Below are positions 1 to 8,239 of a stretch of DNA of 53,640 nt, one piece after another. The position numbers and the translations under genes are program-made. Numbering within the stretch: position 1 is the first letter of the stretch; every line of letters starts with the position of its first letter. Source of the DNA: Acidimicrobiaceae bacterium (lineage in GTDB: Bacteria > Actinomycetota > Acidimicrobiia > Acidimicrobiales > Bog-793); the NCBI GenBank assembly GCA_027306925.1, contig DAHUXW010000058.1, positions 1 through 53,640 of the forward strand, given 5' to 3'. A model generated the notes under the pieces. It did no database searches. It was not told the origin of the DNA and worked only from the letters and a program-made list of their open reading frames with translations.

Positions 1-243
1 CGTCAGCAGCGCGGTGGCGGGCGCCGCGGCGCGCAGCAGCGGCCGCCGTCGGACGCACCCGCCGAGGTCGAGGAGACGGCGCGCGCGAGCGTGGGCGACG
101 GCGGAGCGGCGGACGCGGCCGACGAGACGACGACGCGACCGGCGGGAGCGTCGCGCAAGCGGCGGGGTGGCCGGGGACGAGGAACGGCGGAGCGTGCTCC
201 GGTCGAACGGGGCTCCGGTGCTCCCGAAGAGGAGGAAGATCAG
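1..243 (+). other. Open frame upstream of jag, possible YidC tail
   Basis: The jag frame reads through from base 1 with no stop. It encodes a low-complexity stretch rich in Arg, Gly and Gln, then in Ala, Asp and Glu, like the disordered tails of actinobacterial YidC or an N-terminal extension of Jag. A second forward frame is also open here and stops at 245-247, overlapping the jag ATG as ATGA; it is extremely Arg-rich. Either could be the 3' end of yidC, which is expected upstream. The window edge prevents a decision. Confidence 0.4.
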
Positions 244-723
244 ATGAGCGTGGACCAGCAGGCGGAGATCGCCGGAGCGTTCGTGCGTGGTGTCGTGGAG
301 CGGTTCGGCCTCGACGCCGCGACGGACGTGCACGTGAGCGAGGAGCACATCTCGGTCGAGGTGACAGGCGAGGATCTCGGGCTGCTCGTCGGCCCGCGTG
401 GCGCGACCCTCGACGCGCTCCAGGAGCTCACCCGGACCGTCGTCCAGCGCCGCGGTGAGGAGCACGGCACGCGCATCGTCGTCGACGTCGCAGGCTTCCG
501 AGCCCGGCGTGCAGCGGCGCTCGAGACGTTCACGCGCCGGGTCGCCGACGAGGTCCTCGCTTCCGGCTCGGCCGAGGCACTCGAGCCGATGTCCGCGGCC
601 GACCGCAAGATCGTGCACGACGTCGTCAACGGCATCCACGGTGTGGAGACGACGTCCGAAGGCACGGACCCCCGGCGCTACGTGGTCGTGCGACCGGCAG
701 GAAGCGTCGACGCGGACCGGTGA
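244..723 (+). CDS. jag: Jag/KhpB-type RNA-binding protein (KH-R3H)
   Basis: This 159-residue protein has the Jag architecture: a KH-type domain with the GxxG loop at G50-P-R-G53, and a C-terminal R3H domain with R121 and H125 in the RxxxH motif. The family binds RNA and sits beside yidC in most bacteria, where it is linked to envelope and division control. I chose ATG 244 because a strong AGGAGG-type ribosome site ends a few bases before it. The frame is nevertheless open upstream to the window edge without a stop, so the protein could be longer or fused to what precedes it. The stop overlaps the GTG of rsmG, so the two are translationally coupled. The Jag assignment is firm; the start is less so. 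Confidence 0.9.
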   Translation: MSVDQQAEIAGAFVRGVVERFGLDAATDVHVSEEHISVEVTGEDLGLLVGPRGATLDALQELTRTVVQRRGEEHGTRIVVDVAGFRARRAAALETFTRRVADEVLASGSAEALEPMSAADRKIVHDVVNGIHGVETTSEGTDPRRYVVVRPAGSVDADR

Positions 724-1400
724 GCGGCCGCTCCGGCGGGCTGCATCGGCCTGACGGAGACGTGATGCGCAGCGGTGAGCCTGTCACGGTGCTGGAGATC
801 CTCCGCGAGGCGCGCGAAGTCGGCGCACTCGGCCCGGGGGAGCTCGAGGCGCAGGTCGCGCACGCGTCGGCGTTCGTCGACGCAGCCGGGCCGGAGCTGT
901 TCGACGACGCGTGGCTGGTCGACCTCGGTAGCGGTGGTGGGATCCCCGGCCTCGTGATCGCGGCGCGCTGTCCGACGCTGCGCGTGACCCTTCTCGACGG
1001 CCGCGTGCAGCGCGCGGCGCTGCTCGAGCGGGCGGTCGACCGCCTGGGGTGGGGCGAGCGCGTGACGGTGCTCGGCGAGCGAGCCGAGGTCGCAGGCCGG
1101 CGCGCCGAGCTCCGTGGTCGCGTGGACGTGGTCGTCGCACGCGGCTTCGGCCGACCTGCGGTCACCGGCGAGTGTGCGGCACCGCTCCTTCGTGTCGGTG
1201 GTCGTCTCGTCGTGTCGGAGCCCCCGGGAGCGGTGGCCGCGATACCGCGGTGGCCTGCGGGACCGTGTGACGAGCTCGGTCTCGAGCTCGTCCGCCTGGT
1301 GGAGATCCAGTGGTCCTTCGCGGTGCTCGCCCAGGTGCACGTGTGTCCGAGCCGCTTCCCACGGCGTGTCGGCATTCCGGAAAAGCGCCCGCTCTTCTAA
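720..1400 (+). CDS. rsmG: 16S rRNA (guanine-N7) methyltransferase RsmG
   Basis: RsmG methylates a guanine of the 530 loop of 16S rRNA with S-adenosylmethionine; loss of it gives low-level streptomycin resistance. The Rossmann SAM motif is at residues 68-77 (D68-L-G-S-G-G-G), and the C-terminal family signature of basic and aromatic residues ending in EKRPLF is intact. The GTG at 720 overlaps the jag stop. An in-frame ATG at 765 with GGAG before it is an alternative start that would remove 15 weakly conserved residues. The length of about 226 is normal. The jag-rsmG-parA-parB order is typical of Actinomycetota. Confidence 0.93.
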   Translation: MSGRSGGLHRPDGDVMRSGEPVTVLEILREAREVGALGPGELEAQVAHASAFVDAAGPELFDDAWLVDLGSGGGIPGLVIAARCPTLRVTLLDGRVQRAALLERAVDRLGWGERVTVLGERAEVAGRRAELRGRVDVVVARGFGRPAVTGECAAPLLRVGGRLVVSEPPGAVAAIPRWPAGPCDELGLELVRLVEIQWSFAVLAQVHVCPSRFPRRVGIPEKRPLF

Positions 1401-1885
1401 GGACGCTCGAGCAGGGACCGGTAGTTCTCCCGCATCTCCGCGAACCGCTCGCTCGTGCGCACGTCGAGGTGGTCGCCGAGGCGAGCCTCGAGGAGCGGCA
1501 CGAGCTCGTCGCGGAGGAACGCGCCGCGCGCCATCCACTGGAAGTACTCGCGGCCGCCGTGGTTGTACGGGCCGTACAGGCGGCCGCCCGGGAAGGTCCG
1601 CTCGATCCAGCGAAAGAGCGGCTCGTGGCGGACGTGCATGCGTAGCGTCACGTGCGGCTGCCGGCCGTCGCCGCCGAAGTGGCCCTCGCCGACGAGTATC
1701 CCGACGAGCACGCCGACCTCGAACTCGGTCGCCAACCGTCGCCCCCACTTCCGTCGCCGTGTTTCACCGTAAGGTACCACGTGGAACATCGGCCGGCGGC
1801 GTGGTGCTGTTTCACCGTAAGGTACCACGTGGAACATCACACGGCGACGTGGCGCTGTTTCACCGTCGTGCAGCACGTGGAACAT
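1397..1885 (-). CDS. LAGLIDADG-like endonuclease-family protein
   Basis: Up to 162 residues. After a basic N-terminal segment comes one LAGLIDADG-like helix (VGILVGEGHFGGDG) followed by a beta-strand pattern ending in GGREYFQW, as in compact single-motif homing-endonuclease-like proteins found free-standing in actinobacteria. The acidic residue of the motif is the Glu of GEG. The first 48 residues are three 16-residue repeats beginning MFHV, encoded by the parS-like DNA repeats, and each repeat offers an ATG. The true start may therefore be the innermost, ATG 1789, giving 130 residues. The gene converges on rsmG with a 4-base overlap. No intron or intein host is visible, so an adapted cellular role is as likely as homing. 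Confidence 0.65.
   Translation of the reverse strand: MFHVLHDGETAPRRRVMFHVVPYGETAPRRRPMFHVVPYGETRRRKWGRRLATEFEVGVLVGILVGEGHFGGDGRQPHVTLRMHVRHEPLFRWIERTFPGGRLYGPYNHGGREYFQWMARGAFLRDELVPLLEARLGDHLDVRTSERFAEMRENYRSLLERP
1760..1885. repeat. Three 48-bp-spaced parS-like elements
   Basis: Three copies start at 1760, 1808 and 1856, exactly 48 bp apart. Each is a TGTTTCAC half-site, a 13-bp spacer, then CACGTGGAACAT. The 16-mers at 1773-1788 and 1821-1836 (GGTACCACGTGGAACA) match the palindrome TGTTCCACGTGGAACA at 14 of 16 positions; the third, 1869-1884, matches at 13. The first two copies are identical across the 30-bp core. They lie just upstream of parA and parB, so they are very probably ParB-binding sites. 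They also encode the repeated N-terminus of the LAGLIDADG-like gene on the other strand. Confidence 0.75.
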
Positions 1886-2244
1886 CGGCAGCGGGCCCTC
1901 CAGCCGGCCGACGCGCCGCCGCCCGTCATGCTCCCCACGCCTCCGGTCCGCTTGACCGCGGCGCCGCGTGCGGCGAGGATGGGTCGGCTCGCCACGGGCT
2001 GGTGCGACACGAGGTCGCGACGACTGGGTGGGCGATCCGCGCGATCAGTCGCCGCGTGGTCCGCGTCGTCCCGACGGGCGGGTAGCACCGTGCGCGAGCT
2101 GGGGATTCGACTAAGTAGGGCCGGCGCCACGTTCAGCCGGACGAGTACCCGACGCCGTCCGGCGTCGGCGCCACAAGGTGAGTTGTCGAGAAGGGGCGAG
2201 ATGCTCGAGTACGTGGAGAGGCAGCGCGCGCCGCGCCGCGCCCG
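1886..2244. other. Intergenic region upstream of parA
   Basis: This 359-bp stretch separates the parS-like repeats from parA. I see no convincing gene in it. A small perfect hairpin, GACGCC-GTCC-GGCGTC at 2151-2166, lies about 80 bp before the parA start and could be a terminator or leader stem. No clear promoter could be fixed by eye, although TTGACC near 1952 resembles a -35 element. Confidence 0.5.
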
Positions 2245-3037
<793 letters not shown>

Positions 3038-3051
<14 letters not shown>

Positions 3052-4102
3052 CGGACTCGGCCGGGGCCTCGACGCCCTCATCCCTCCCGGCGCGGCCAGG
3101 GGCGCGGGCTCCGCGCTGCGTGAGGTCCCCCTCTCGAGCATTCGACCGAACCCGTACCAGCCGCGCAAGCAGTTTGACGAGCAGTCGCTCTCGACGCTCG
3201 TCGACTCGATCCGGGCGATCGGTGTGCTCCAGCCGGTTCTCGTGCGGGAGGTCGGCGACGGCGAGTACGAGCTCATCGCGGGCGAGCGACGGTGGCGTGC
3301 CTCCCGGCGCGCCGGCCTCCAGTCGATCGCCGCACTCGTGCAGGTGGCCGACGACGTGGCGAGCCTCGAGCAGGCGCTCGTCGAGAACCTCCACCGCGAG
3401 GACCTGAACGCGCTCGACGAGGCCGCCGCCTACCAGCAGCTCATCGAGGAGTTCCACCTGACCCACGAAGAGGTCGCGCGCCGCGTCGGCAAGAGCCGTG
3501 CGTCGGTCTCGAACGCGCTGCGCCTCTTCCAGCTGCCGCCGTCGGTTCAGCGTCTCGTGCGCGACGCGAAGCTGAGCCCGGGCCACGCGCGTGCGCTCCT
3601 CGGCTCGCCCGATCGCGACCTCCAGGAGCGCCTCGCCCGCGACGCGGTCGACGGCTCGCTCTCGGTGCGCGCCCTCGAGGAGCTCGTCCGGACAGAGATG
3701 CGCGACGACACCCTCGAGGACGCGGACGCCGTCGAGGACCCCGACGCGATGCCCGACCTTCTCTCGAGCGCCGCCTCGCCGTCCGCCGACGGTGCGGACG
3801 CGCCGCCGCCCGGAGCTCCGCAGCTTCACACCACCGACCCGATCGCCACCGCGGTGCAGGGCCTGAGGCCCGCGACCGCCTCGGAACCCGGCGCGACGAG
3901 CGGTCGGCCGCCGGTCTCGGCACGCGACCACCGGCTGCGACCACCGGGTGTCCTCGAGCTCGAGGAGCTTCTCGCGGACCACCTGGACACCCGCGTCCGG
4001 GTCGACATGGGGGCGCACCGCGGGCGCATCGTCGTCGAGTTCGCGACCGTGGAGGACCTGGAGCGAATCTATCGGGCGATGCTCGGCGCGCAGGGCGGCT
4101 GA
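3038..4102 (+). CDS. parB: Chromosome-partitioning protein ParB (Spo0J)
   Basis: ParB is a parS-specific CTPase clamp. The N-terminal LGRGLDALIP segment (residues 7-16) is the usual ParA-contact region. The CTP-binding GERR motif is at 82-85, the ENLHRED segment at 116-122, and the helix-turn-helix at about 142-165. A Pro/Ala-rich linker leads to a C-terminal dimerisation domain from about residue 305. It is 354 residues long and starts at GTG inside the end of parA. Its binding sites are plausibly the three parS-like repeats 1.2 kb upstream. Confidence 0.95.
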
Positions 4103-4391
4103 GCGTCGGCTCGACGTCAGGTGAAGGTCGAGGAAGCCGTCTCCGACTCCACCGAGACGGGTCCGCCGGGTCCGGCGCGCAGCGCCGGTGGCGCCTCGCA
4201 ACTTGAGAGACTACTTGACAGTTGTGAGGCTGTGACCTGCGGCCTCGGCCGCGGTGAGGCGGCCGGTGCGGCGTGTCGTCGCGGCGGAGCGGACGGTCTC
4301 CCGCTGGCTCGACCATTGATCGAGCGCGCTCGCTAACGCGCAGGTGTACGTTGATCCACAACCTGTGCATGAGGTTGTGGATCAGTCGCGG
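4103..4391. other. Intergenic region between convergent parB and cwlM
   Basis: About 290 bp with no credible gene. Around 4198-4225 lies an AT-richer island holding the spaced direct repeats TTGAGAG and TTGACAG within a CAACT...AGTTG inverted repeat, which looks like a regulator site or a relic promoter. The far end carries the perfect hairpin described separately. Short open frames here lack the third-position GC bias of the neighbouring genes. Confidence 0.4.
4352..4384. terminator. Perfect 13-bp inverted repeat, probable bidirectional terminator
   Basis: Arms TGATCCACAACCT (4352-4364) and AGGTTGTGGATCA (4372-4384) pair perfectly around a 7-base loop, between the ends of parB and cwlM. There is no T tract, but actinobacterial terminators often lack one. 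The arms contain TGATCCACA, close to a DnaA box, so a pair of inverted DnaA-box-like sites is the alternative reading. Confidence 0.55.
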
Positions 4392-5423
4392 TCACTCCCA
4401 GCTCGCGCCGAGCCAGGTGTCGAGCGCGTCGACGAGGACCCGTGCGAGGTCGGGGGTCCGGCGCACGACCTCGACGGGGGTGCCGAGCCGCAGCTCGACG
4501 GCGGGCATGCGCGTCTCCCGCAGGATCGTGAGCGCCATCCCGCTCGTCCCGCCGTCGCGAAGACGGAGCACCGAGGGCAGCTCGGCTTGGATGATCTCCG
4601 CGAGGTGACGGCTTGCCACCGACTCGTAGCGGTACCCCCGGTAGTACGAGGTCGTGCAGTCGTCGCGCCCTGCCGTGAGCTCGAGGTCGACCAGGCAGTG
4701 TGCCTCGGCGGCGTTGGCCTCGGCTGCGCGCCGCGACGCGTCGGGGTGCTGCAGCGCGAGCGCGGTCGCGCCCTCGCGCTCGAGCGCCCGGCAGACCGAG
4801 GCGATCCCGGCGGCGAACCCGCCGGAGCCGCTCACCGCGACGCGCCGCGCCGCGAGCGTGCGGCGGTCTCCGCCCGCGAGGAGGAGCCGCTCGCGCAATG
4901 GGCTCACGAGGTCCGCCCCGCCCTTCCGGGTCGTAAGGCGCTCGAGGTCCCCGATCGTGCGGTGCCCGCAGACGCCGTCGACGACGAGGCCGGCGTTGCG
5001 CTGGAAGTCCATGAGCGCCGCGACGGTCTCGTCGCCGAGGATGCCGTCGATGCGGCCCGGGTCGAAGCCGAGCTGGCTGAGCCGGCGCTGGAGGTCGGCG
5101 ACGTCGTCGCCGCGCAGCATCGGGCGGCTCCGGTAGAGCGGTCGGTCGCCGAGGTGGTAGCCGGCCTCGACGATCGCCGACCACGCGCTCCGGTCGACCG
5201 CACCGTCTTCGCGCAGGCCCCGGTCGCGCTGGAACGCGCGCACCGCGCGCTCGGTCTCGTGGTCGAAGACGTTGCCGTCGCACGAGTAGCCGAGGCGGGA
5301 GAGCCGTTGCTGGAGGTCGGCGACGGCACGGCCCCGCTGGCCACGGGCGAGCGGGAGCTGCGTTCCGGCGGGCTCGTCGTGGTGCCCCCCGGGCGGTCGG
5401 TGGGCTGCAGCCATCGGCGACAT
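4392..5423 (-). CDS. cwlM: CwlM-like protein with degenerate amidase domain
   Basis: A protein of 343 residues with two peptidoglycan-binding-1 domains (about 28-85 and 105-165) and a C-terminal N-acetylmuramoyl-L-alanine amidase_3 fold (about 190-343). In mycobacteria CwlM is cytoplasmic and regulates MurA and lipid II export with MurJ rather than cutting wall. Here there is no signal peptide, and the zinc-ligand motifs are absent: the usual DPGHGG is VSGSGGF, and the usual second His segment is VDLELTA. Catalysis is therefore unlikely. I chose ATG 5423; ATG 5414 is also possible. It follows trxA on the same strand, as in M. tuberculosis. Confidence 0.82.
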   Translation of the reverse strand: MSPMAAAHRPPGGHHDEPAGTQLPLARGQRGRAVADLQQRLSRLGYSCDGNVFDHETERAVRAFQRDRGLREDGAVDRSAWSAIVEAGYHLGDRPLYRSRPMLRGDDVADLQRRLSQLGFDPGRIDGILGDETVAALMDFQRNAGLVVDGVCGHRTIGDLERLTTRKGGADLVSPLRERLLLAGGDRRTLAARRVAVSGSGGFAAGIASVCRALEREGATALALQHPDASRRAAEANAAEAHCLVDLELTAGRDDCTTSYYRGYRYESVASRHLAEIIQAELPSVLRLRDGGTSGMALTILRETRMPAVELRLGTPVEVVRRTPDLARVLVDALDTWLGASWE

Positions 5424-5523
5424 GCTAGAAGGCCGCCGCGTGCACCTGGGCCGGGCGCGCGGCGGGCACGGGTCCCCCCGTGGCCGCCGGTCCGTGGCGC
5501 CGTGGCGCCGTTGCAATTCCTAC

Positions 5524-5850
5524 CTAGATGTGGGGCTCGATCTCCGCGAGCAGCGCCGACTTGGACTTCGCGCCGACGATTCGCGCCTTCACCTCGCCGT
5601 CCTTGAACAAGATGAGCGTGGGGATGCTCATGACCCCGTACCGCTGGGCCGTCTTCACGTTGTCGTCGACATTCAGCTTCGCGATGCGAAGGCTGTCGTG
5701 CTTCTCGGAGGCGATCTCGTCGAGGATCGGCGCGATCATCTTGCACGGCCCGCACCACTCGGCCCAGAAGTCGACGAGAACCGGGGTGTCCGACAGCGTG
5801 ATCTGCTCGTCGAAACTCCCGTCCGTCACCGTGACCGTCGCGTCTCCCAT
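5524..5850 (-). CDS. trxA: Thioredoxin
   Basis: Classic 108-residue thioredoxin with the active site WCGPCK and the cis-proline segment SIPT. It reduces protein disulfides in the cytoplasm using electrons from TrxB; likely clients include ribonucleotide reductase NrdA encoded in this window. A GGAGGAG ribosome site lies 8 nt before the ATG. It sits between trxB and cwlM on the same strand. The 144-bp gap to trxB may hold its own promoter. Confidence 0.97.
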   Translation of the reverse strand: MGDATVTVTDGSFDEQITLSDTPVLVDFWAEWCGPCKMIAPILDEIASEKHDSLRIAKLNVDDNVKTAQRYGVMSIPTLILFKDGEVKARIVGAKSKSALLAEIEPHI

Positions 5851-5994
5851 GACCTGTCTCCTCCCGTCACCCTGTGGGCGTGGCTATCTCCCGACCGCGC
5901 TCGACGCCCCGTGGCGCCCGGACCGCACGGTGCAGACTCGGAGGGTAGAACCCCGCGACACCGCCGGTCATTCCTCCCGGCCGGCCGGGGCCGG

Positions 5995-6993
5995 TCAGCT
6001 GTGGTGGACGTCCTCGAGGTACCGCTCGACGTCGAGGGCGGCCATGCATCCGGAGCCGGCGGCGGTGATCGCCTGGCGGTACACGTGGTCCTGGACGTCG
6101 CCGCACGCGAAGACGCCGGGGACCGCCGTGCGAGTGCCGTCGTGCGTGGCGAGGTAGCCGGCGGCGTCCATCTCGAGCTGGCCGGCGAAGAGCGCGGTGT
6201 TGGGCGCGTGGCCGATCGCGACGAAGCAGCCGTTCACCGCGACGTCCGACACCGCTCCGGTCACGACGTCGCGCACCCGCAGCCCCTCGAGCTTCGCGTC
6301 GCCGAGGACCTCTTCCACGACGGAGTCCCAGAGGAAGGCGATCTTCGGGTTGGCCAGCGCACGGTCCTGCATGATCTTCGAGGCGCGGAGCTCCTTGCGC
6401 CGGTGCACGACGAGCACCGACGAGGCAAACTTCGACAGGAATATCGCCTCCTCCAGTGCCGAGTCCCCGCCGCCGACGACCGCGATCGGCTGGTCGCGGA
6501 AGAAGAAGCCGTCGCAGGTCGCGCACGTCGACAGACCGTGGCCGAGGAGGCGCGCCTCGCCGGGCACGTCCAGCATCAAGGAGCGCGCGCCCGTCGCGAC
6601 GACGAGCGCGTGCGTGCGCACGTCGGGCTCGGGCGCGCCGGGGTCGCCCGTCCAGATCCCGATCGGCCTCGACGTCAGGTCGACGCGCGTCGCCTTGCGC
6701 GTGGCGATCTCGGCGCCGAAGCGCACCGCCTGGCCGCGGAAGCTCGTCATGAGCTCGGGCCCGGTCACACCGTCGACGAACCCGGGGAAGTTCTCGACGT
6801 CCGTCGTGAGCATCAGCTGCCCGCCGGGCTGGTCGCTCGTCGAGGACGGCTCGCCCTCGAGCACGAGCGGGCGCAGGTCGGCACGGGCCGTGTAGATGGC
6901 GGCGGTCAACCCCGCGGGGCCGGATCCGAGGATCACGACCTCCCGGGTCGCCGCGCGGTCCTGGCTGTCCACCACCTGCTCAACGTCCGACAT
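5995..6993 (-). CDS. trxB: Thioredoxin reductase
   Basis: A flavoprotein of 332 residues that passes electrons from NADPH through FAD to thioredoxin. The FAD-binding GSGPAG is at 23-28, the redox pair C157-A-T-C160 is in place, the NADP-binding GGGDSA is at 174-179, and the C-terminal FAD motif GVFACGD is intact. The start lies 14 bases inside the 3' end of the small membrane-protein gene, so the two are probably cotranscribed. The neighbourhood trxB-trxA-cwlM is the standard actinobacterial one. Confidence 0.97.
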   Translation of the reverse strand: MSDVEQVVDSQDRAATREVVILGSGPAGLTAAIYTARADLRPLVLEGEPSSTSDQPGGQLMLTTDVENFPGFVDGVTGPELMTSFRGQAVRFGAEIATRKATRVDLTSRPIGIWTGDPGAPEPDVRTHALVVATGARSLMLDVPGEARLLGHGLSTCATCDGFFFRDQPIAVVGGGDSALEEAIFLSKFASSVLVVHRRKELRASKIMQDRALANPKIAFLWDSVVEEVLGDAKLEGLRVRDVVTGAVSDVAVNGCFVAIGHAPNTALFAGQLEMDAAGYLATHDGTRTAVPGVFACGDVQDHVYRQAITAAGSGCMAALDVERYLEDVHHS

Positions 6994-7312
6994 GGTCGCT
7001 CCTTCGCTCTCCGCCCTGCTTCAGCAAGAACGCTCCGGCGCCGGCGAAGATTCCGCCGACGACGAGGTCGCTCGCCCAGACGCGACCGCCGAACGCGTCC
7101 GCCGTGAGCAGCCGGACGATGCCGATCGAGAGCGCGACGACGAGGAAGGTCGCGACGACGGCGACGAGGGAACCGACGACGAGGGCGCGCACGGCGAAGA
7201 GCACGGGCTTCGTCGACCGGTCGCGGACGGTCTCGACGACCTGTTCGACGATCCTCGTCGCGTGGGACGCCCAGTCGTCCGGTCCGTTCGGCGGGGGCTC
7301 GGCGCGCTCCAT
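6980..7312 (-). CDS. Small two-helix membrane protein
   Basis: A protein of 110 residues with a hydrophilic N-terminus, two hydrophobic helices (about 41-65 and 80-97) and a short charged tail. I do not recognise a named family. ATG 7312 is preferred over GTG 7318 because a TAACCT hexamer ends 7 nt before it, as at other apparently leaderless genes here. Its 3' end overlaps trxB. It occupies the place where M. tuberculosis has the sigM/anti-sigma pair, but it resembles neither. Confidence 0.6.
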   Translation of the reverse strand: MERAEPPPNGPDDWASHATRIVEQVVETVRDRSTKPVLFAVRALVVGSLVAVVATFLVVALSIGIVRLLTADAFGGRVWASDLVVGGIFAGAGAFLLKQGGERRSDHVGR

Positions 7313-7319
7313 GGTCACG

Positions 7320-7325
7320 AGGTTA
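7320..7325 (-). promoter_or_regulatory. Leaderless -10 box (TAACCT)
   Basis: TAACCT ends 7 nt before ATG 7312, so transcription would start at or next to the start codon. Confidence 0.4.
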
Positions 7326-7399
7326 GAAGCTCGCGGGCCCGGCGCGCGGCGGTCGTCGTCGGGCGGGCGCGCCCGTTCGGGCCGCGCGCTGTCGGGCGG

Positions 7400-8239
7400 T
7401 CACGAGCGCTCCATGCACAGGCCGACGGTCCCCGGCCCCGTGTGCGCGCCGATGACCGGCCCGAGGTGCGCGACGAGCACGTCGTCGTCCGGCCGCGCGC
7501 TCCTCAGCATCTCGAGGAAGTCGTCGATGTCCGCAGCGGCCCCGTGGGCGACCGCGAGGCGTGCGAGGGGCCCGGCCGTGGCCGCCGCGTCGGCGAGATA
7601 GCGCAGCGAGCGGGTGCGCGTGCGCTGGCGGGACTCCCCCTCGACGACGCCGTCGCGGAGCTCGACGATCGCCTTGATCGAGAGCAGTGAGCCGAAGAAG
7701 GCTTGCGCCGAGCCGATCCGGCCCCCGCGTCGCAAGGTGTCGAGCGTGTCGAGGGCTCCGAGGACCTTCAGCTTCTCCACCCGGGAGCGGACGGCCGCCG
7801 CGACCTGCGCGAGGCTCTCGCCCCGCTCGGCGCGCTCCGCGGCCTCGAGCACGAGGAAGCCCTCGGCGAGCGTCGCCGAGCGGGAGTCGACGACCTCGAC
7901 GGGGATCCTCGACGCCACGTCGCCGGCACCCGCGACCGCGGCCTGGTAGGTCGCGGAGAGCCTGGACGAGATCGTCACGCAGACGACGCCGTCGGCGCCG
8001 GCCGCGGCGGCCTCGAGGAACGCGGCGCGAAACGCGCCGGGCGACGGCGCGGACGTCTCGGCGAGCGCCGACGTCGACGCGACGGCCTCCCAGAACTGCT
8101 CGGCGGAGTACGCGCGGACCTCGTCGGCCGGCAGGTCACCGAGGCGCACGTCGAGCGGCACGACGACGACGCCGTGGGCGCGCAGCAGCTCGGGCGGAAG
8201 GTCCGATGCGCTGTCAGTGACGACGTGGATGCCGGGCAT
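7400..8239 (-). CDS. DegV family fatty-acid-binding protein
   Basis: 279 residues. The N-terminus carries the DegV signature (VTDSASDLPPEL), followed by the TSAPSPG and SSRLSATYQ segments that line the fatty-acid pocket, and the LDTLRRGGRIG helix. Related proteins (FakB) hold a fatty acid for phosphorylation by FakA. No fakA is in the window, so its lipid role is inferred from the family. The ATG lies 26 bases inside the end of murJ, which suggests cotranscription with it. Confidence 0.88.
   Translation of the reverse strand: MPGIHVVTDSASDLPPELLRAHGVVVVPLDVRLGDLPADEVRAYSAEQFWEAVASTSALAETSAPSPGAFRAAFLEAAAAGADGVVCVTISSRLSATYQAAVAGAGDVASRIPVEVVDSRSATLAEGFLVLEAAERAERGESLAQVAAAVRSRVEKLKVLGALDTLDTLRRGGRIGSAQAFFGSLLSIKAIVELRDGVVEGESRQRTRTRSLRYLADAAATAGPLARLAVAHGAAADIDDFLEMLRSARPDDDVLVAHLGPVIGAHTGPGTVGLCMERS

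Noticed and set aside
1760-1885. CRISPR array
   Set aside because: There are only three units with exactly 48-bp spacing and similar spacers, matching parS and coding for protein repeats; no cas genes are near.
4103-4391. Replication origin oriC
   Set aside because: Only two imperfect DnaA-box-like arms are present, with no box cluster or long AT-rich stretch, and dnaA is not adjacent. A terminator explains the hairpin better.
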